Counted from the stretch's first letter, positions 10,222 to 19,236 are shown. The stretch: DNA of 64,000 nt from Clostridiales bacterium (GCA_015055625.1 SVHU01000007.1:36467-100466), one strand, 5' to 3'. Notes: generated by a model not told the origin, from the sequence alone. Numbers and translations: made by a program.

Positions 10222-11316
10222 ATGATACTACAAGAAGTTGTTTTGAATAATTTTAGAAATTACACGTTACAAACCGTACGCCTAAGCGAGGGAACTAACG
10301 TGTTTTTCGGCAACAACGCGCAAGGAAAAACCAATTTTTTGGAGAGTGTGCGCTATATGAGTATCGGCAAGAGCATGCGCACAAGCAGAGAAAAAGAGCT
10401 TATTAAGTGGAATGAGGACTGCGCAAGAGTTAAAGCTACTGTTCAAAACGGAAATGTTACAAAGCGTTTGGATATAATTTTGCCTCAGCAAAAGAGCAAA
10501 ACAGTAAAGATAAACAGCGTACCTATCACTAAAATGGGTGAGCTTATGGGCGTTGTTGCTACGGTATTATTTTCTCCCGACGAGATAGGAATAATAAAAA
10601 ACGCGCCTAGCGATAGACGTAGATTTATAGATATTTCGCTTTGTCAGCTCTCAAAAGCGTATTTTTACGCGCTCAACCGTTATAACAAGATATTGCTTCA
10701 AAGAAACACTTTGCTCAAAAGCGGTAGAGCGGACGAAAATTCGCTTGCCGTGTGGGATCTCCAGCTTGTGGGAGAGGGGGCAAGAATAGCAAAAAGCAGA
10801 GCAGGTTTTGTTAAAAGATTGGAAAAACTTGCTTGCGATAATCACGCGTACTTGTCTTCTGATAAAGAAAGATTGACCTTGGAATACGAGGGTTTTTCGG
10901 GTGAGAGTAACGAGGAAATTTCTCAGAAAATGTTAGATGCGTTAAAGGCGGATAGAGAAAGAGATCTTAAGCAAGGTTATACGCATAGCGGAATACAAAC
11001 GGATGACTTAAAGGTTTCTGTAAACGGAACTGATATCAGAAAATTCGGATCTCAAGGTCAACAGCGTACCGCTGCGCTTTCGCTAAAAATGGCAGAAGTT
11101 GACTTGTATTTTCAGGAAAAAGACGAATATCCAATACTCTTGTTAGACGACGTGTTCAGCGAGCTTGATAAAACTCGTCAGGAGCGTCTTTTGCATAAGA
11201 TACAAGGTATTCAGACCATAATTACGTGCACGCATTTTGAGTTTTCGGATATAGAAAATATACGTTACTTTAAGGTAAATAATGGAACTGTGGAATATAT
11301 CGAAAACGAGAATTAA
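10222..11316 (+). CDS. recF: DNA replication and repair protein RecF
   Basis: SMC-like ATPase that loads RecA with RecO and RecR at gapped DNA. The N-terminus has the typical strand followed by NFRNY. Walker A is GNNAQGKTN (residues 30-38). The signature region FGSQGQQRTAALSLKMAE and Walker B LLLDDVFSELD are near the C-terminus. Length 364 residues is normal. The ATG at 10222 matches the family N-terminus closely, so the start is secure although it has no ribosome site. In most Bacillota recF sits in the dnaA-dnaN-recF-gyrB cluster near the origin; here it stands alone between a giant surface gene and an ABC exporter, and it is followed at once by a terminator. Translation probably uses a leaderless mRNA. 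Confidence 0.95.
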   Translation: MILQEVVLNNFRNYTLQTVRLSEGTNVFFGNNAQGKTNFLESVRYMSIGKSMRTSREKELIKWNEDCARVKATVQNGNVTKRLDIILPQQKSKTVKINSVPITKMGELMGVVATVLFSPDEIGIIKNAPSDRRRFIDISLCQLSKAYFYALNRYNKILLQRNTLLKSGRADENSLAVWDLQLVGEGARIAKSRAGFVKRLEKLACDNHAYLSSDKERLTLEYEGFSGESNEEISQKMLDALKADRERDLKQGYTHSGIQTDDLKVSVNGTDIRKFGSQGQQRTAALSLKMAEVDLYFQEKDEYPILLLDDVFSELDKTRQERLLHKIQGIQTIITCTHFEFSDIENIRYFKVNNGTVEYIENEN

Positions 11317-11337
11317 ATATATTAAAAAAACGATGAG

Positions 11338-11366
11338 AAGTTGCTTGATAAAAAGCAACTTTTTTC
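11338..11366 (+). terminator. Terminator after recF
   Basis: Stem AAGTTGCTT (11338-11346) / AAGCAACTT (11353-11361) followed by a T run. Confidence 0.8.
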
Positions 11367-11387
11367 TTTGGAATTTTTTCAAAAGTA

Positions 11388-11417
11388 TTGACAAAATTAT
11401 ATATATGGGGGTATACT
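11388..11417 (+). promoter_or_regulatory. Promoter of the ABC exporter pair
   Basis: TTGACA (11388-11393), 18 bp, TATACT (11412-11417). Confidence 0.7.
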
Positions 11418-11468
11418 TAAAAAAGGGATTTGATTTGCAATAATATGATTGCTGGGGAGGAAATGCCT

Positions 11469-13325
11469 ATGAGCGCAAAGAAGAAAAAGGGAGGAATAGG
11501 ACGAAGCTTTAAGTATTATAAGCCGGAAATGCCTGTTACCGTTATTTTCTATATATTATTACTGGTATTTACATTGACGCAACAACTTGTAAATCAAGCT
11601 ACACAGCTTGTTTTGGACAAGGTTTTTACGCCTATGCTTGGCGGTGAGGTAAAAGAAGGAAGTTCGAGCGTATTCTATTTTTTGATAGAGGGTTTTGAGC
11701 CTAATGATTATACGGGAATATTGCTTACGTTAACGTTTACGATAGTGGTAGTATGTTTTATAAACTATCTTGCGCATTACGTTCGTTGGAATTTGTACCA
11801 CAACTCAATGTTCAAAGCAATGACGCGCAACTCCTCGGCAGGTTTTAGACACTTTTTAGACCAAGCCCCGTCTGTTGTGGATAGATATAAATCGGGCGAA
11901 ATCTTTAATTTCCTTAACGGCGACGTTGAAAGCGTAAGAAGACTATATCTTGTATTTACTCCCCATCTTATAGAGCGTGTAATATCCATTTTAATTGGCG
12001 TATATTTTATTATGCGTATCAATCTTTACATAGCAATTCCGCCCATGATCGTGGGAATTGTCGCCTTTTTTACGGCAAAGGAATTTAATAAGCGCACACG
12101 TAAAAAGTTTGACGAAATAAGAAATTCTAACGCAAACTTAAACACTTGTATTCAAGAAAATATAAATGGAGTAAGAGTTGTTCGTTCTTTTGCAACCGAA
12201 AAGGACGAGATGAAAAAGTTTGATAAAAGGAGCACCGATTTTAGAGATAAGCACGTAGAGCTTGCTAAACTTCAGGGTAAGTTCGGTATCGCGTTTGCAG
12301 TAATCGGCCTTATGGTAAACCTGTTAAGCATCGTTTTGGGTGTGCTTGTAGCAAACCTTGGCGGAGGAATGACGGTAGGCGAGTTTAACCTTTTCATAAC
12401 CAATGCAAGCGCTATAAATATGCAAATAATAATGCTTGCAAATATGGTTGGAAATCTTCAAAATTCATTGGTTGGAGGCAATAGACAGCTTGACTTTATT
12501 GATGAGCCTTTGGGGATAGATAACGTGCAAAATCCCGAAAAGGTGGGCGATAAACCTAATCTTGAGTTTAAGGACGTATCGCTAACTTTGCGTGGAAGAA
12601 ACGTGCTTGATGGTATTAATTTCTCCATACCGTATGGCTCTAAAGTGGGCATAATGGGAAAAACTGGAAGCGGAAAAACGCTTATCATGAAACTTATGAA
12701 CCGCTTTTATGATACGAGCGACGGCGAGTTTTTGATAGACGGAAAGAACGTAAAAGAGTATGACGTAGAAAGCGTAAGAGCGATGAATTCGTACGTTATA
12801 CAAGACGTGTTCTTATTCTCCGAAACATTGAATTCCAACATTGCATATTTTGATGGAAACGATAAAAATACCGACAAGATAATACATTCGTCAAAAACGG
12901 CGTGCGTAGACGATTTTGTAGACTCGCTTTCCGACGGATACGAAACGATTGTAGGAGAGAAAGGTTTAGGACTTTCCGGTGGTCAAAAACAGCGTGTATC
13001 CATTGCAAGAGCGCTTTATAAAGACGCGCCCATAATGTTGTTAGACGACTGTACGTCTGCGCTTGACTATGAAACTGAAAAGAAGATTATTGCAAACATT
13101 AAAGAGCAGTATCAGGACAAGACGGTAATCATTGCGACGCACAGAGCAACGTCCGTAACGTTCTGCGATACGATAATCTTTTTAGAGGACGGCAAGATTG
13201 CCGAGATGGGAAGCCCTGAAGAACTCATTGCAAAACAGGGCAAGTATTACGAAATTCTAACTACGCAAGAAAAGCTTTCCAATGGCGAAACGGAAATGCC
13301 TTCCGCGTCAAAAACGGGGGTGTAG
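11469..13325 (+). CDS. ABC exporter subunit with degenerate catalytic site (half 1)
   Basis: Type IV exporter half-transporter: six membrane helices, then a nucleotide-binding domain. Walker A is GKTGSGKT near residue 397 and the signature LSGGQKQR is intact. Walker B reads LLLDDCTSALD near residue 527, with Asp where the catalytic Glu normally stands. That pattern marks the inactive-site partner in heterodimeric exporters such as BmrCD or TM287/288. The start is the ATG at 11469, eight bases after GGGGAGG; an in-frame TTG at 11430 has no ribosome site. The partner gene begins one base after this stop codon. Likely role is export of drugs, lipids or peptides; the substrate cannot be told. Confidence 0.9.
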   Translation: MSAKKKKGGIGRSFKYYKPEMPVTVIFYILLLVFTLTQQLVNQATQLVLDKVFTPMLGGEVKEGSSSVFYFLIEGFEPNDYTGILLTLTFTIVVVCFINYLAHYVRWNLYHNSMFKAMTRNSSAGFRHFLDQAPSVVDRYKSGEIFNFLNGDVESVRRLYLVFTPHLIERVISILIGVYFIMRINLYIAIPPMIVGIVAFFTAKEFNKRTRKKFDEIRNSNANLNTCIQENINGVRVVRSFATEKDEMKKFDKRSTDFRDKHVELAKLQGKFGIAFAVIGLMVNLLSIVLGVLVANLGGGMTVGEFNLFITNASAINMQIIMLANMVGNLQNSLVGGNRQLDFIDEPLGIDNVQNPEKVGDKPNLEFKDVSLTLRGRNVLDGINFSIPYGSKVGIMGKTGSGKTLIMKLMNRFYDTSDGEFLIDGKNVKEYDVESVRAMNSYVIQDVFLFSETLNSNIAYFDGNDKNTDKIIHSSKTACVDDFVDSLSDGYETIVGEKGLGLSGGQKQRVSIARALYKDAPIMLLDDCTSALDYETEKKIIANIKEQYQDKTVIIATHRATSVTFCDTIIFLEDGKIAEMGSPEELIAKQGKYYEILTTQEKLSNGETEMPSASKTGV

Positions 13326-13326
13326 T

Positions 13327-15144
13327 ATGGCTAAGAGAAACAGATATTACGAAGACGAGAAAACTCGTAAGATAGACAAAAAAGCAGTAAAACGCGCTCT
13401 TAGATTTGCTATTCCGTATAAAGCTCTTATAATAAAGATATTTATCGCAATGTTTATTATGAGCTTTATAGCCTTGCTTCCCACCAGAATACTTGCAATA
13501 ATCGTAGACAACGTAATAACGGCTAAGGGAATAGAATTTTTCGGCGTGAAAATTGATTGGGTTGCGCTTGCTATTATGCTTGTGGGGGCGTATGCTTTAG
13601 CCGAGGGTAGTAATGCGGTGTTTTCGTACTTTAGAACTAAAATGATGGCAAAAGTAGGACACAGCATAGTACACGATATGCGACACGCTGTATACGAGAG
13701 ATTGCAGTTGCTTGCTTTCGATTATTACGATAGTCGACCAAACGGTAAGATTTTGGTGCGTGCAACAACATATTTAGACGAGCTTGCAACAGTATATTCT
13801 TCGGGTGTGGTGTCTATTATTGTAGACGTGTTCAAGATAATTTTTATAGTAGTATGGTTAATGCTGGTTGACTTTTTACTTGCGTTAGTAATTATTGCAA
13901 GCGTAATACCGATGATGGTGCTACTTACGGCAATAAGAACCGCAGTTGCAAGACGCAGAAGAAAGTACAGAGAAAAGAACAGTAACCGAACTGCTTACAT
14001 AGCCGAGAGTATTCAAGGTCAACTGGTAACTAATGCGTTTAACCGTAAAGATAAGAATATGGAAATATTCAAAGACCTTGATAACCAAAGAAGAAAGGCT
14101 TGGACGAGAATTTTTAGGGTTAACGAGCTTACAATGCCGGTAATGACGGGTATGTTCAGACTGGGCATAACAGTTGTTTATTGGGTGGCATTCTTCCTTA
14201 TATCTGGAGGAATTAGCTCCATAACGCCGGGATTGTTGGTGAGTTTCATAAGTTATAGCTCTATGCTTCCTATGCCCCTTAACAACATTTCTTCTCAGCT
14301 TCAAGAAGTTATGAACGCCGTGGCAAACCTAGAGAGCGTTATGGATGTGCTTCAAACTGAGCCTACTGTAAAGGATAAGGAAAATGCGGAGGAAATGCCC
14401 GAGATTGTGGGTGACGTTAAGTTTGATCACGTGTGCTTTGGATATGAGAAAGGTCAAGTTGTGCTTGCAGACGTAAACTTTGAGGTTCCTGCAGGAAAAA
14501 CGGTGGCACTCGTTGGGCCTACGGGGTCGGGAAAGACGAGCATAGTAAATCTTATTAATCGCTTTTATAACGTAAATGAGGGAGCGGTACTTATAGACGG
14601 TAGAGATATATCCGACTACACGTTATATTCGCTTCGTAGACAAATAGGCGTTATGATGCAAGATAGCTTTATCTTTAGCGGAACGATTATTGAAAATATT
14701 CGATACGGAAGACAAGATAAGACGGACGAAGAGTGTATAGAGGCTGCAAAACTTGTGGGAGCTCATGACTTTATTTCCGCGCTTCCCAACGGATATTATA
14801 CCGAAACGATAGAGCAAGGAGGTAGACTTTCTACCGGTCAGCGTCAGCTTATATCTTTTGCTAGAGTTCTACTCATAGATCCTAAAATTTTAATTTTGGA
14901 CGAAGCTACCGCGTCTATTGATAGTGAAAGCGAAGAACTTATTCAAAAGGCTTTAGAAGTCGTTTGCAATGGAAGAACAAGCTTTGTTGTGGCGCACAGA
15001 CTGTCTACGATAAAGAATGCGGATTGTATATTCTATATTTCAAACCACACGATAGCCGAAGCTGGTACACATGAGAGTTTGATGGACGAAAGAGGATTGT
15101 ATTACGACCTAGTTTCCTCATCTAAAACCAATGTACTAAAATAG
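13327..15144 (+). CDS. ABC exporter subunit with canonical catalytic site (half 2)
   Basis: Partner of the preceding half-transporter. Six membrane helices are followed by a nucleotide-binding domain with Walker A GPTGSGKTS near residue 397, signature LSTGQRQL and Walker B LILDEATASID near residue 523 with the catalytic Glu present. The signature carries Thr for the usual second Gly (LSTGQ for LSGGQ), so each subunit departs from consensus at one point, as expected of an asymmetric heterodimer. The start chosen is the ATG at 13327, one base after the upstream stop and preceded by a G-rich run. A longer in-frame reading from 13282 would overlap the first gene and is not needed. A terminator follows at 15151. 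Confidence 0.9.
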   Translation: MAKRNRYYEDEKTRKIDKKAVKRALRFAIPYKALIIKIFIAMFIMSFIALLPTRILAIIVDNVITAKGIEFFGVKIDWVALAIMLVGAYALAEGSNAVFSYFRTKMMAKVGHSIVHDMRHAVYERLQLLAFDYYDSRPNGKILVRATTYLDELATVYSSGVVSIIVDVFKIIFIVVWLMLVDFLLALVIIASVIPMMVLLTAIRTAVARRRRKYREKNSNRTAYIAESIQGQLVTNAFNRKDKNMEIFKDLDNQRRKAWTRIFRVNELTMPVMTGMFRLGITVVYWVAFFLISGGISSITPGLLVSFISYSSMLPMPLNNISSQLQEVMNAVANLESVMDVLQTEPTVKDKENAEEMPEIVGDVKFDHVCFGYEKGQVVLADVNFEVPAGKTVALVGPTGSGKTSIVNLINRFYNVNEGAVLIDGRDISDYTLYSLRRQIGVMMQDSFIFSGTIIENIRYGRQDKTDEECIEAAKLVGAHDFISALPNGYYTETIEQGGRLSTGQRQLISFARVLLIDPKILILDEATASIDSESEELIQKALEVVCNGRTSFVVAHRLSTIKNADCIFYISNHTIAEAGTHESLMDERGLYYDLVSSSKTNVLK

Positions 15145-15150
15145 TAAAAG

Positions 15151-15189
15151 AAGAACGTCGTATTAAATAAGATAACGACGTTCTTTTTT
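15151..15189 (+). terminator. Terminator after the ABC exporter operon
   Basis: Perfect 11-bp stem AAGAACGTCGT (15151-15161) / ACGACGTTCTT (15175-15185), then T5. Confidence 0.85.
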
Positions 15190-15296
15190 ACTGCATACGT
15201 GTGATTGATTTTTTTACAATAAACGTTTTATAACAGAGTATAAGATATTTGTTTTTAGTCGATAATCAAACTAAAAAAGATACGGGAGTGTAAAAC

Positions 15297-15899
15297 GTGG
15301 TAACATATATACTTGGTAATAGTATTAAAAAACGCGCGCAGTTTTCAAAGATTAATAATGAAGAAGAGCTTTACATTGATGATATGCATATAGCGTGCGA
15401 TATAGTTAGTAAAGGTATTTATTATTATGCAGTAGAGGGTAGACTTTTTAAAAATATGAGAGCGTGTGATTTTGTTGCCTACTCACGCTCGCTTTTCGAT
15501 GCGCAAGCAACTAATATAAAGCACCTAAAAAGAATAATGAAAGCAGTTGGGTATAATGGGCTAATTAGTAAAAAGCTAAGCAAAGTTAGCGATATCGATT
15601 ACCTAAAAATATTGGTTGCATCTAAAATAAAAGATACAACCCGTGCTATCTATTTTAATTTGGATGAATGGAAGTATACTGCAAAAAACGCTGAGCGCAT
15701 GAAAAAACTGTTTAGTGGACTTTCCGAGCTTTCTGTGTTTGCTCTTGTGTCAGATATTAGGTTTGCATCTGGTGGAAACGACGTGCTATATCTTACGTCA
15801 GCTCACGATTTAGTTCTTCTAGACGGAGAATTTAGGCGCATAAAAACTAGCAAGCGCAGGGTTCTTTCTATGCTAAAGTGCGAAAATAGCATAACGTAA
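15297..15899 (+). CDS. Degenerate ABC-ATPase-like protein, no Walker A
   Basis: No confident family assignment. The 200-residue product starts at GTG, eight bases after GGGAG. The order of its segments resembles an ABC ATPase: a stretch like the Q-loop (GIYYYAVEGRLFKN, residues 40-53), a region where the LSGGQ signature would lie but which reads LSKVSDIDYLKILVASK, a Walker-B-like strand AIYFNLDEW and a following strand LVSDIRF where the switch His would be. There is no P-loop anywhere, so it probably does not hydrolyse ATP. The frame is intact with a good ribosome site, which argues for a functional pseudo-ATPase or a diverged regulator rather than a dead fragment. The ABC link is inference from segment order only. 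Confidence 0.6.
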   Translation: MVTYILGNSIKKRAQFSKINNEEELYIDDMHIACDIVSKGIYYYAVEGRLFKNMRACDFVAYSRSLFDAQATNIKHLKRIMKAVGYNGLISKKLSKVSDIDYLKILVASKIKDTTRAIYFNLDEWKYTAKNAERMKKLFSGLSELSVFALVSDIRFASGGNDVLYLTSAHDLVLLDGEFRRIKTSKRRVLSMLKCENSIT

Positions 15900-15964
15900 G
15901 AGATGTTTTCTTGGCTATTTATAAAGGGACAGAATATTTTTTGTCTTTTACATACGCGTATTAA

Positions 15965-15993
15965 TTGCGTTGTTTTAAGTTTTGTAGTATAAT
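15965..15993 (+). promoter_or_regulatory. Metallo-hydrolase promoter, predicted leaderless start
   Basis: TATAAT (15988-15993) ends six bases before the ATG at 16000. The -35 box is weak (TTGCGT, 15965-15970, 17-bp spacer). There is no Shine-Dalgarno sequence. Confidence 0.55.
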
Positions 15994-15999
15994 GTTTGT

Positions 16000-16788
16000 A
16001 TGGGACTTAAAATTTGCGTGCTCGGCAGTGGCAGTAAAGGTAACTGCACATGTGTTTGGAGCGAAAAAACAGCATTGCTTATAGACGTTGGACTATCGCT
16101 GAGCCGTATTGAAAAATGCCTCAGTCTTTTTGGAATTGATCCGTATTCTATAACGATTTTACTTACCCATACTCACACCGATCATGTTAGTGGATTGGAA
16201 AAGTTTGTAAAAAAATACAATAACGAGGTGTACGTTCAGGACGTTTCGTACTATACGCTATTCGATAAATGTAATATATATACGGGAAATGTGTGTAGAT
16301 TTACTGGATCTGAGTTCTTTGTGGGTGATATTACCGTAGTCCCCGAAAAACTGTCGCACGACGTGCCGTGCGTAGGATATTCGCTTGTATGTAATGGTAA
16401 AAAGATATCTTTTGCAACAGATACAGGCAAGCTTACCGACAGGACTGTAACAAGATTTTCGGACGCCGATTTGGTGGTTTTAGAGAGCAATCACGACGAA
16501 GATATGCTAAGGAATAGTACCAAGTACAGCGCATTTTTGAAACAGCGTATATTGTCTGATCGTGGTCATTTATCTAATGCAACAGCTTCGGATTGCGCTG
16601 TAAAATTAGCAATGAGCGGAGTAAGGCAGTTTATTTTGGCGCATCTTTCTCAAGAAAATAACATCCCCGAGCTTGCTTTTGCAACTGTACGCGATAAGCT
16701 TTCTCAGCATGGATATATAGAGGGTAAGGACGTTTGTATTGAGGTTGCGCTTCAAGAAAGAATGAGCGGGCTTTTCGAGATAAAGTGA
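16000..16788 (+). CDS. MBL-fold metallo-hydrolase, YycJ/WalJ type
   Basis: Metallo-beta-lactamase fold hydrolase of the YycJ (WalJ) group, cytoplasmic, proposed in the family to act as a nuclease linked to replication or the WalRK system. The N-terminal strand with GSGSKGNCT and the metal motif THTHTDH (H57, H59, D61, H62) are typical. A later metal Asp lies in SFATDTG and a His in LAHLSQENN. Length 262 residues is normal. No walR or walK gene is nearby, so the usual operon is broken up here. The start codon falls at the predicted transcription start, so the mRNA should be leaderless. The next gene begins 7 bases downstream, making this the first gene of a run reaching rlmH. Confidence 0.88.
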   Translation: MGLKICVLGSGSKGNCTCVWSEKTALLIDVGLSLSRIEKCLSLFGIDPYSITILLTHTHTDHVSGLEKFVKKYNNEVYVQDVSYYTLFDKCNIYTGNVCRFTGSEFFVGDITVVPEKLSHDVPCVGYSLVCNGKKISFATDTGKLTDRTVTRFSDADLVVLESNHDEDMLRNSTKYSAFLKQRILSDRGHLSNATASDCAVKLAMSGVRQFILAHLSQENNIPELAFATVRDKLSQHGYIEGKDVCIEVALQERMSGLFEIK

Positions 16789-16795
16789 GGCGCGT

Positions 16796-17668
16796 ATGAA
16801 AAAATTCTTTTCCTCTTCCTTGATATGGATTGCGTCTATTGTTTCTATACTTTTAGTTCAATTCGTAGGATCGTTAGTATTACTTGCAGTCCCGCCGTCA
16901 GCAGCAATGGCAGTACAATATATCGTTATGGCTTTAGTACAGGTTGCAAACGTTTTGATTGTTGTTACAACCAGAAGAAAGCTTAACTTTGTTTCGCCGT
17001 ATATGCCTAAACGTCCATCGTTTATAACAGCGGTAAAAAGCGTGGCTTTAGGCGCGCTTACGTTTGTGGGAATGTACCTAGTTTCGCAATACGTATTCGT
17101 GTTTTTGGTTTATATTGGCGTTAGAGCGTCATATTTAGATATAAGCGGTTGGTATGTTGTTCTTGCAGTATTAACTACTGTTATACTTGCGCCGATTGGC
17201 GAAGAAGCAGTGTTTAGATGTTCTCTAACCTACGGATTTAATTTTGGTAAAACCTACGTTGCAGTAATATTGAGCGCGCTTGCGTTTGCTCTTATGCATA
17301 TGTCGCCAATGCAAACGTTTTATCAGTTTGCACTTGGCATAGTGCTTGGAATACTTATAGTGCGTACTCAAAACGATGTTTACCCAATTATTGCGCACGC
17401 AACTAGCAACTTGTTAGTTATAGTGTTGTCGTTTATTCCTCTTCCAGCTATTCCGTTATGTAATCCTCTTACTGTTATTATTGCTGTGTTAGTACTTGCG
17501 TTGTGTGCTATGCTAGTATTAATAATTATGAAAAGTATTCCAAAACGTGAAGAGTGCGTAACGGTCGAAATAGTTAAGGAGAGTAATTCAGAAAGATCAT
17601 TAGCTATATTTGCGTGTGTTCTAGGCGCGGTAATTTGCCTTGTTTTTTGGATATCCTCATTCTTTTAA
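16796..17668 (+). CDS. CPBP-family intramembrane metalloprotease (first of two)
   Basis: Polytopic membrane protein with the CPBP (CAAX protease / bacteriocin-processing) signature. Motif 1 is EEAVFR near residue 135, motif 2 is FALMH, and motif 3 is HATSN. These Glu and His residues form the active site in the Rce1-like family. About eight hydrophobic segments run through the 290 residues. It starts 7 bases after the metallo-hydrolase stop, with GTGAGG as ribosome site, and is followed 9 bases later by a second, diverged CPBP gene. No bacteriocin precursor or prenylation partner is visible, so the substrate is unknown. Confidence 0.88.
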   Translation: MKKFFSSSLIWIASIVSILLVQFVGSLVLLAVPPSAAMAVQYIVMALVQVANVLIVVTTRRKLNFVSPYMPKRPSFITAVKSVALGALTFVGMYLVSQYVFVFLVYIGVRASYLDISGWYVVLAVLTTVILAPIGEEAVFRCSLTYGFNFGKTYVAVILSALAFALMHMSPMQTFYQFALGIVLGILIVRTQNDVYPIIAHATSNLLVIVLSFIPLPAIPLCNPLTVIIAVLVLALCAMLVLIIMKSIPKREECVTVEIVKESNSERSLAIFACVLGAVICLVFWISSFF

Positions 17669-17677
17669 GGAGTTAGT

Positions 17678-18787
17678 ATGGAAAAAGTTTCTCAAAACAA
17701 TAATTTGCTTGAAAGTAAGCAAAAACTCGTGCGCGCAGGCGGTCTTATACTGTTTATAGGCGCGTGTGGCTTATGTGTAGCAAGAATTGTAAGCTATTTT
17801 TTATCGATGTACGCTTTTACGTCTGTTGATATAGTTACCGCGGAAATGACGCTTGACGTAATATTTACATTAATGGTGCAAGTCTTGTTTCTTTTAGGTG
17901 CGCCTTTTATCGTTTATAAACTGTACTTAAAGGGAAAAACATCTAAATTTCTTAGCGTTTCTAACGTTCGCCCGGTAAGTGTTAAGGTGTGTTTGATTGC
18001 AATATTAGTGGGAGTGCTTGCTCCTGTTATGTCTATGCTAATAAATTATATTGTAAACGTTGTTTTTCTTTCTATTGGCATAGCATTACCATCGTCAACA
18101 ATAATTTTGCCCGAAAATTTTAACTTTGGAGTGTTACTTCTTAATATTCTTCTTACCGCAATCTTACCTGGTATTTGTGAGGAAATCTTTAACCGAGGAA
18201 TAGTTTTGTCGGGGCTTCGTAGCGTGTTTAGTGATTGGGTTGTAATTCTTTTGGGAGGACTTGTATTCGGACTTTTCCACCAATACATTTTCCAAACCTT
18301 CTATACGGCGGCGTTTGGTATGGTGCTTGTTTATATCTCGCTAAAAACAAAATCAATACTTCCTGCAATGATTATACACTTTACAAACAACTTTGTGGCG
18401 GTTATCGGCGATTTTGCAACTTTTTATGGATGTGAGTTTTTCTCAATACAAAATTTACTTGCAAAAGTGAATAACGTTATAGCTTTGATTGCACTTCTTA
18501 TTGTGGGCGTAGCTTTGTTTGGTCTTGCTGTTTATCTTCTTATAAAAGTACACAAGTACGACTCGAATAAAAAATTGATCAATAATCTTATAAAAGAGGG
18601 TAAATTCCCTGAGGAAGTAGCAAAAAGCAAACACGTTAACGTAGCAGGTGTTACAGTTTTAGGTGGTCCGCTTGGCGACGTTGTATATTATAAACCAACG
18701 TTAAAAGATACTATTTTATATTGGGGAGCATTTGCTGTTGCATTGTTTACAACACTTGTAACGCTTTTTGCGCAGATGATACGATGA
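17678..18787 (+). CDS. CPBP-family intramembrane metalloprotease (second of two)
   Basis: Longer CPBP paralogue of 369 residues. Motifs are EEIFNR, FGLFHQ and HFTNN, all expected catalytic Glu/His/Asn positions. Two or three extra helices lie before the catalytic core, and a soluble stretch of about 60 residues followed by a last helix ends the protein. AAGGAG precedes the ATG. The stop overlaps the start of rlmH as ATGA (18784-18787), which indicates translational coupling. The pair may have arisen by duplication, but the proteins have diverged well beyond obvious similarity outside the motifs. Confidence 0.88.
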   Translation: MEKVSQNNNLLESKQKLVRAGGLILFIGACGLCVARIVSYFLSMYAFTSVDIVTAEMTLDVIFTLMVQVLFLLGAPFIVYKLYLKGKTSKFLSVSNVRPVSVKVCLIAILVGVLAPVMSMLINYIVNVVFLSIGIALPSSTIILPENFNFGVLLLNILLTAILPGICEEIFNRGIVLSGLRSVFSDWVVILLGGLVFGLFHQYIFQTFYTAAFGMVLVYISLKTKSILPAMIIHFTNNFVAVIGDFATFYGCEFFSIQNLLAKVNNVIALIALLIVGVALFGLAVYLLIKVHKYDSNKKLINNLIKEGKFPEEVAKSKHVNVAGVTVLGGPLGDVVYYKPTLKDTILYWGAFAVALFTTLVTLFAQMIR

Positions 18788-19236
18788 AAAAGGTCAATAT
18801 CGTTTGCGTAGGCAAACTTAAAGAACAGTACCTGAAAGACGGTATAGCGGAGTATACTAAGCGATTGTCGCGTTATGCGTCTGTTGTCGTAAAAGAAATC
18901 CCCGATTTTGCAACCGATGACGATACGTGTATTGAAAGGGAAAGCACTCTTATTCTTTCCGCGCTAAAGGGGTACGTGATAGTTTTAGATATAGGCGGTA
19001 AACAGCTTACAAGCAAAGAGCTTGCGCAAAGCGTGGATAAAGCTTTTGTAACAAATAGCGAATTAACTTTCGTTATTGGAGGATCTAAGGGATTTGACGA
19101 TAGAGTAAGACAAAAGGCGAATTTAACGCTGTCTTTTGGCAAGGTAACCTTTCCTCATCAACTTGTCCGCCTGATGTTGTTTGAACAAATATATCGCTCG
19201 TTTTGCATAGTGGAAGGAACGCCTTATCACAAATAA
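18784..19236 (+). CDS. rlmH: 23S rRNA (pseudouridine-1915-N3)-methyltransferase
   Basis: SPOUT-class methyltransferase that modifies pseudouridine 1915 in helix 69 of 23S rRNA using S-adenosylmethionine. The N-terminus KVNIVCVGKLKEQY, the glycine-rich knot motif FVIGGSKGF and the C-terminal stretch ending in VEGTPYHK match the family. Length 150 residues is slightly short of the usual 155-159. The start is the ATG at 18784, which overlaps the previous stop in the ATGA arrangement. An in-frame upstream ATG at 18721 lies inside the protease gene and adds residues the family lacks. Confidence 0.95.
   Translation: MKKVNIVCVGKLKEQYLKDGIAEYTKRLSRYASVVVKEIPDFATDDDTCIERESTLILSALKGYVIVLDIGGKQLTSKELAQSVDKAFVTNSELTFVIGGSKGFDDRVRQKANLTLSFGKVTFPHQLVRLMLFEQIYRSFCIVEGTPYHK

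Noticed and set aside
11430..11468. Upstream TTG start for the first ABC subunit
   Set aside because: The ribosome site GGGGAGG lies after this codon; the ATG at 11469 is correctly spaced.
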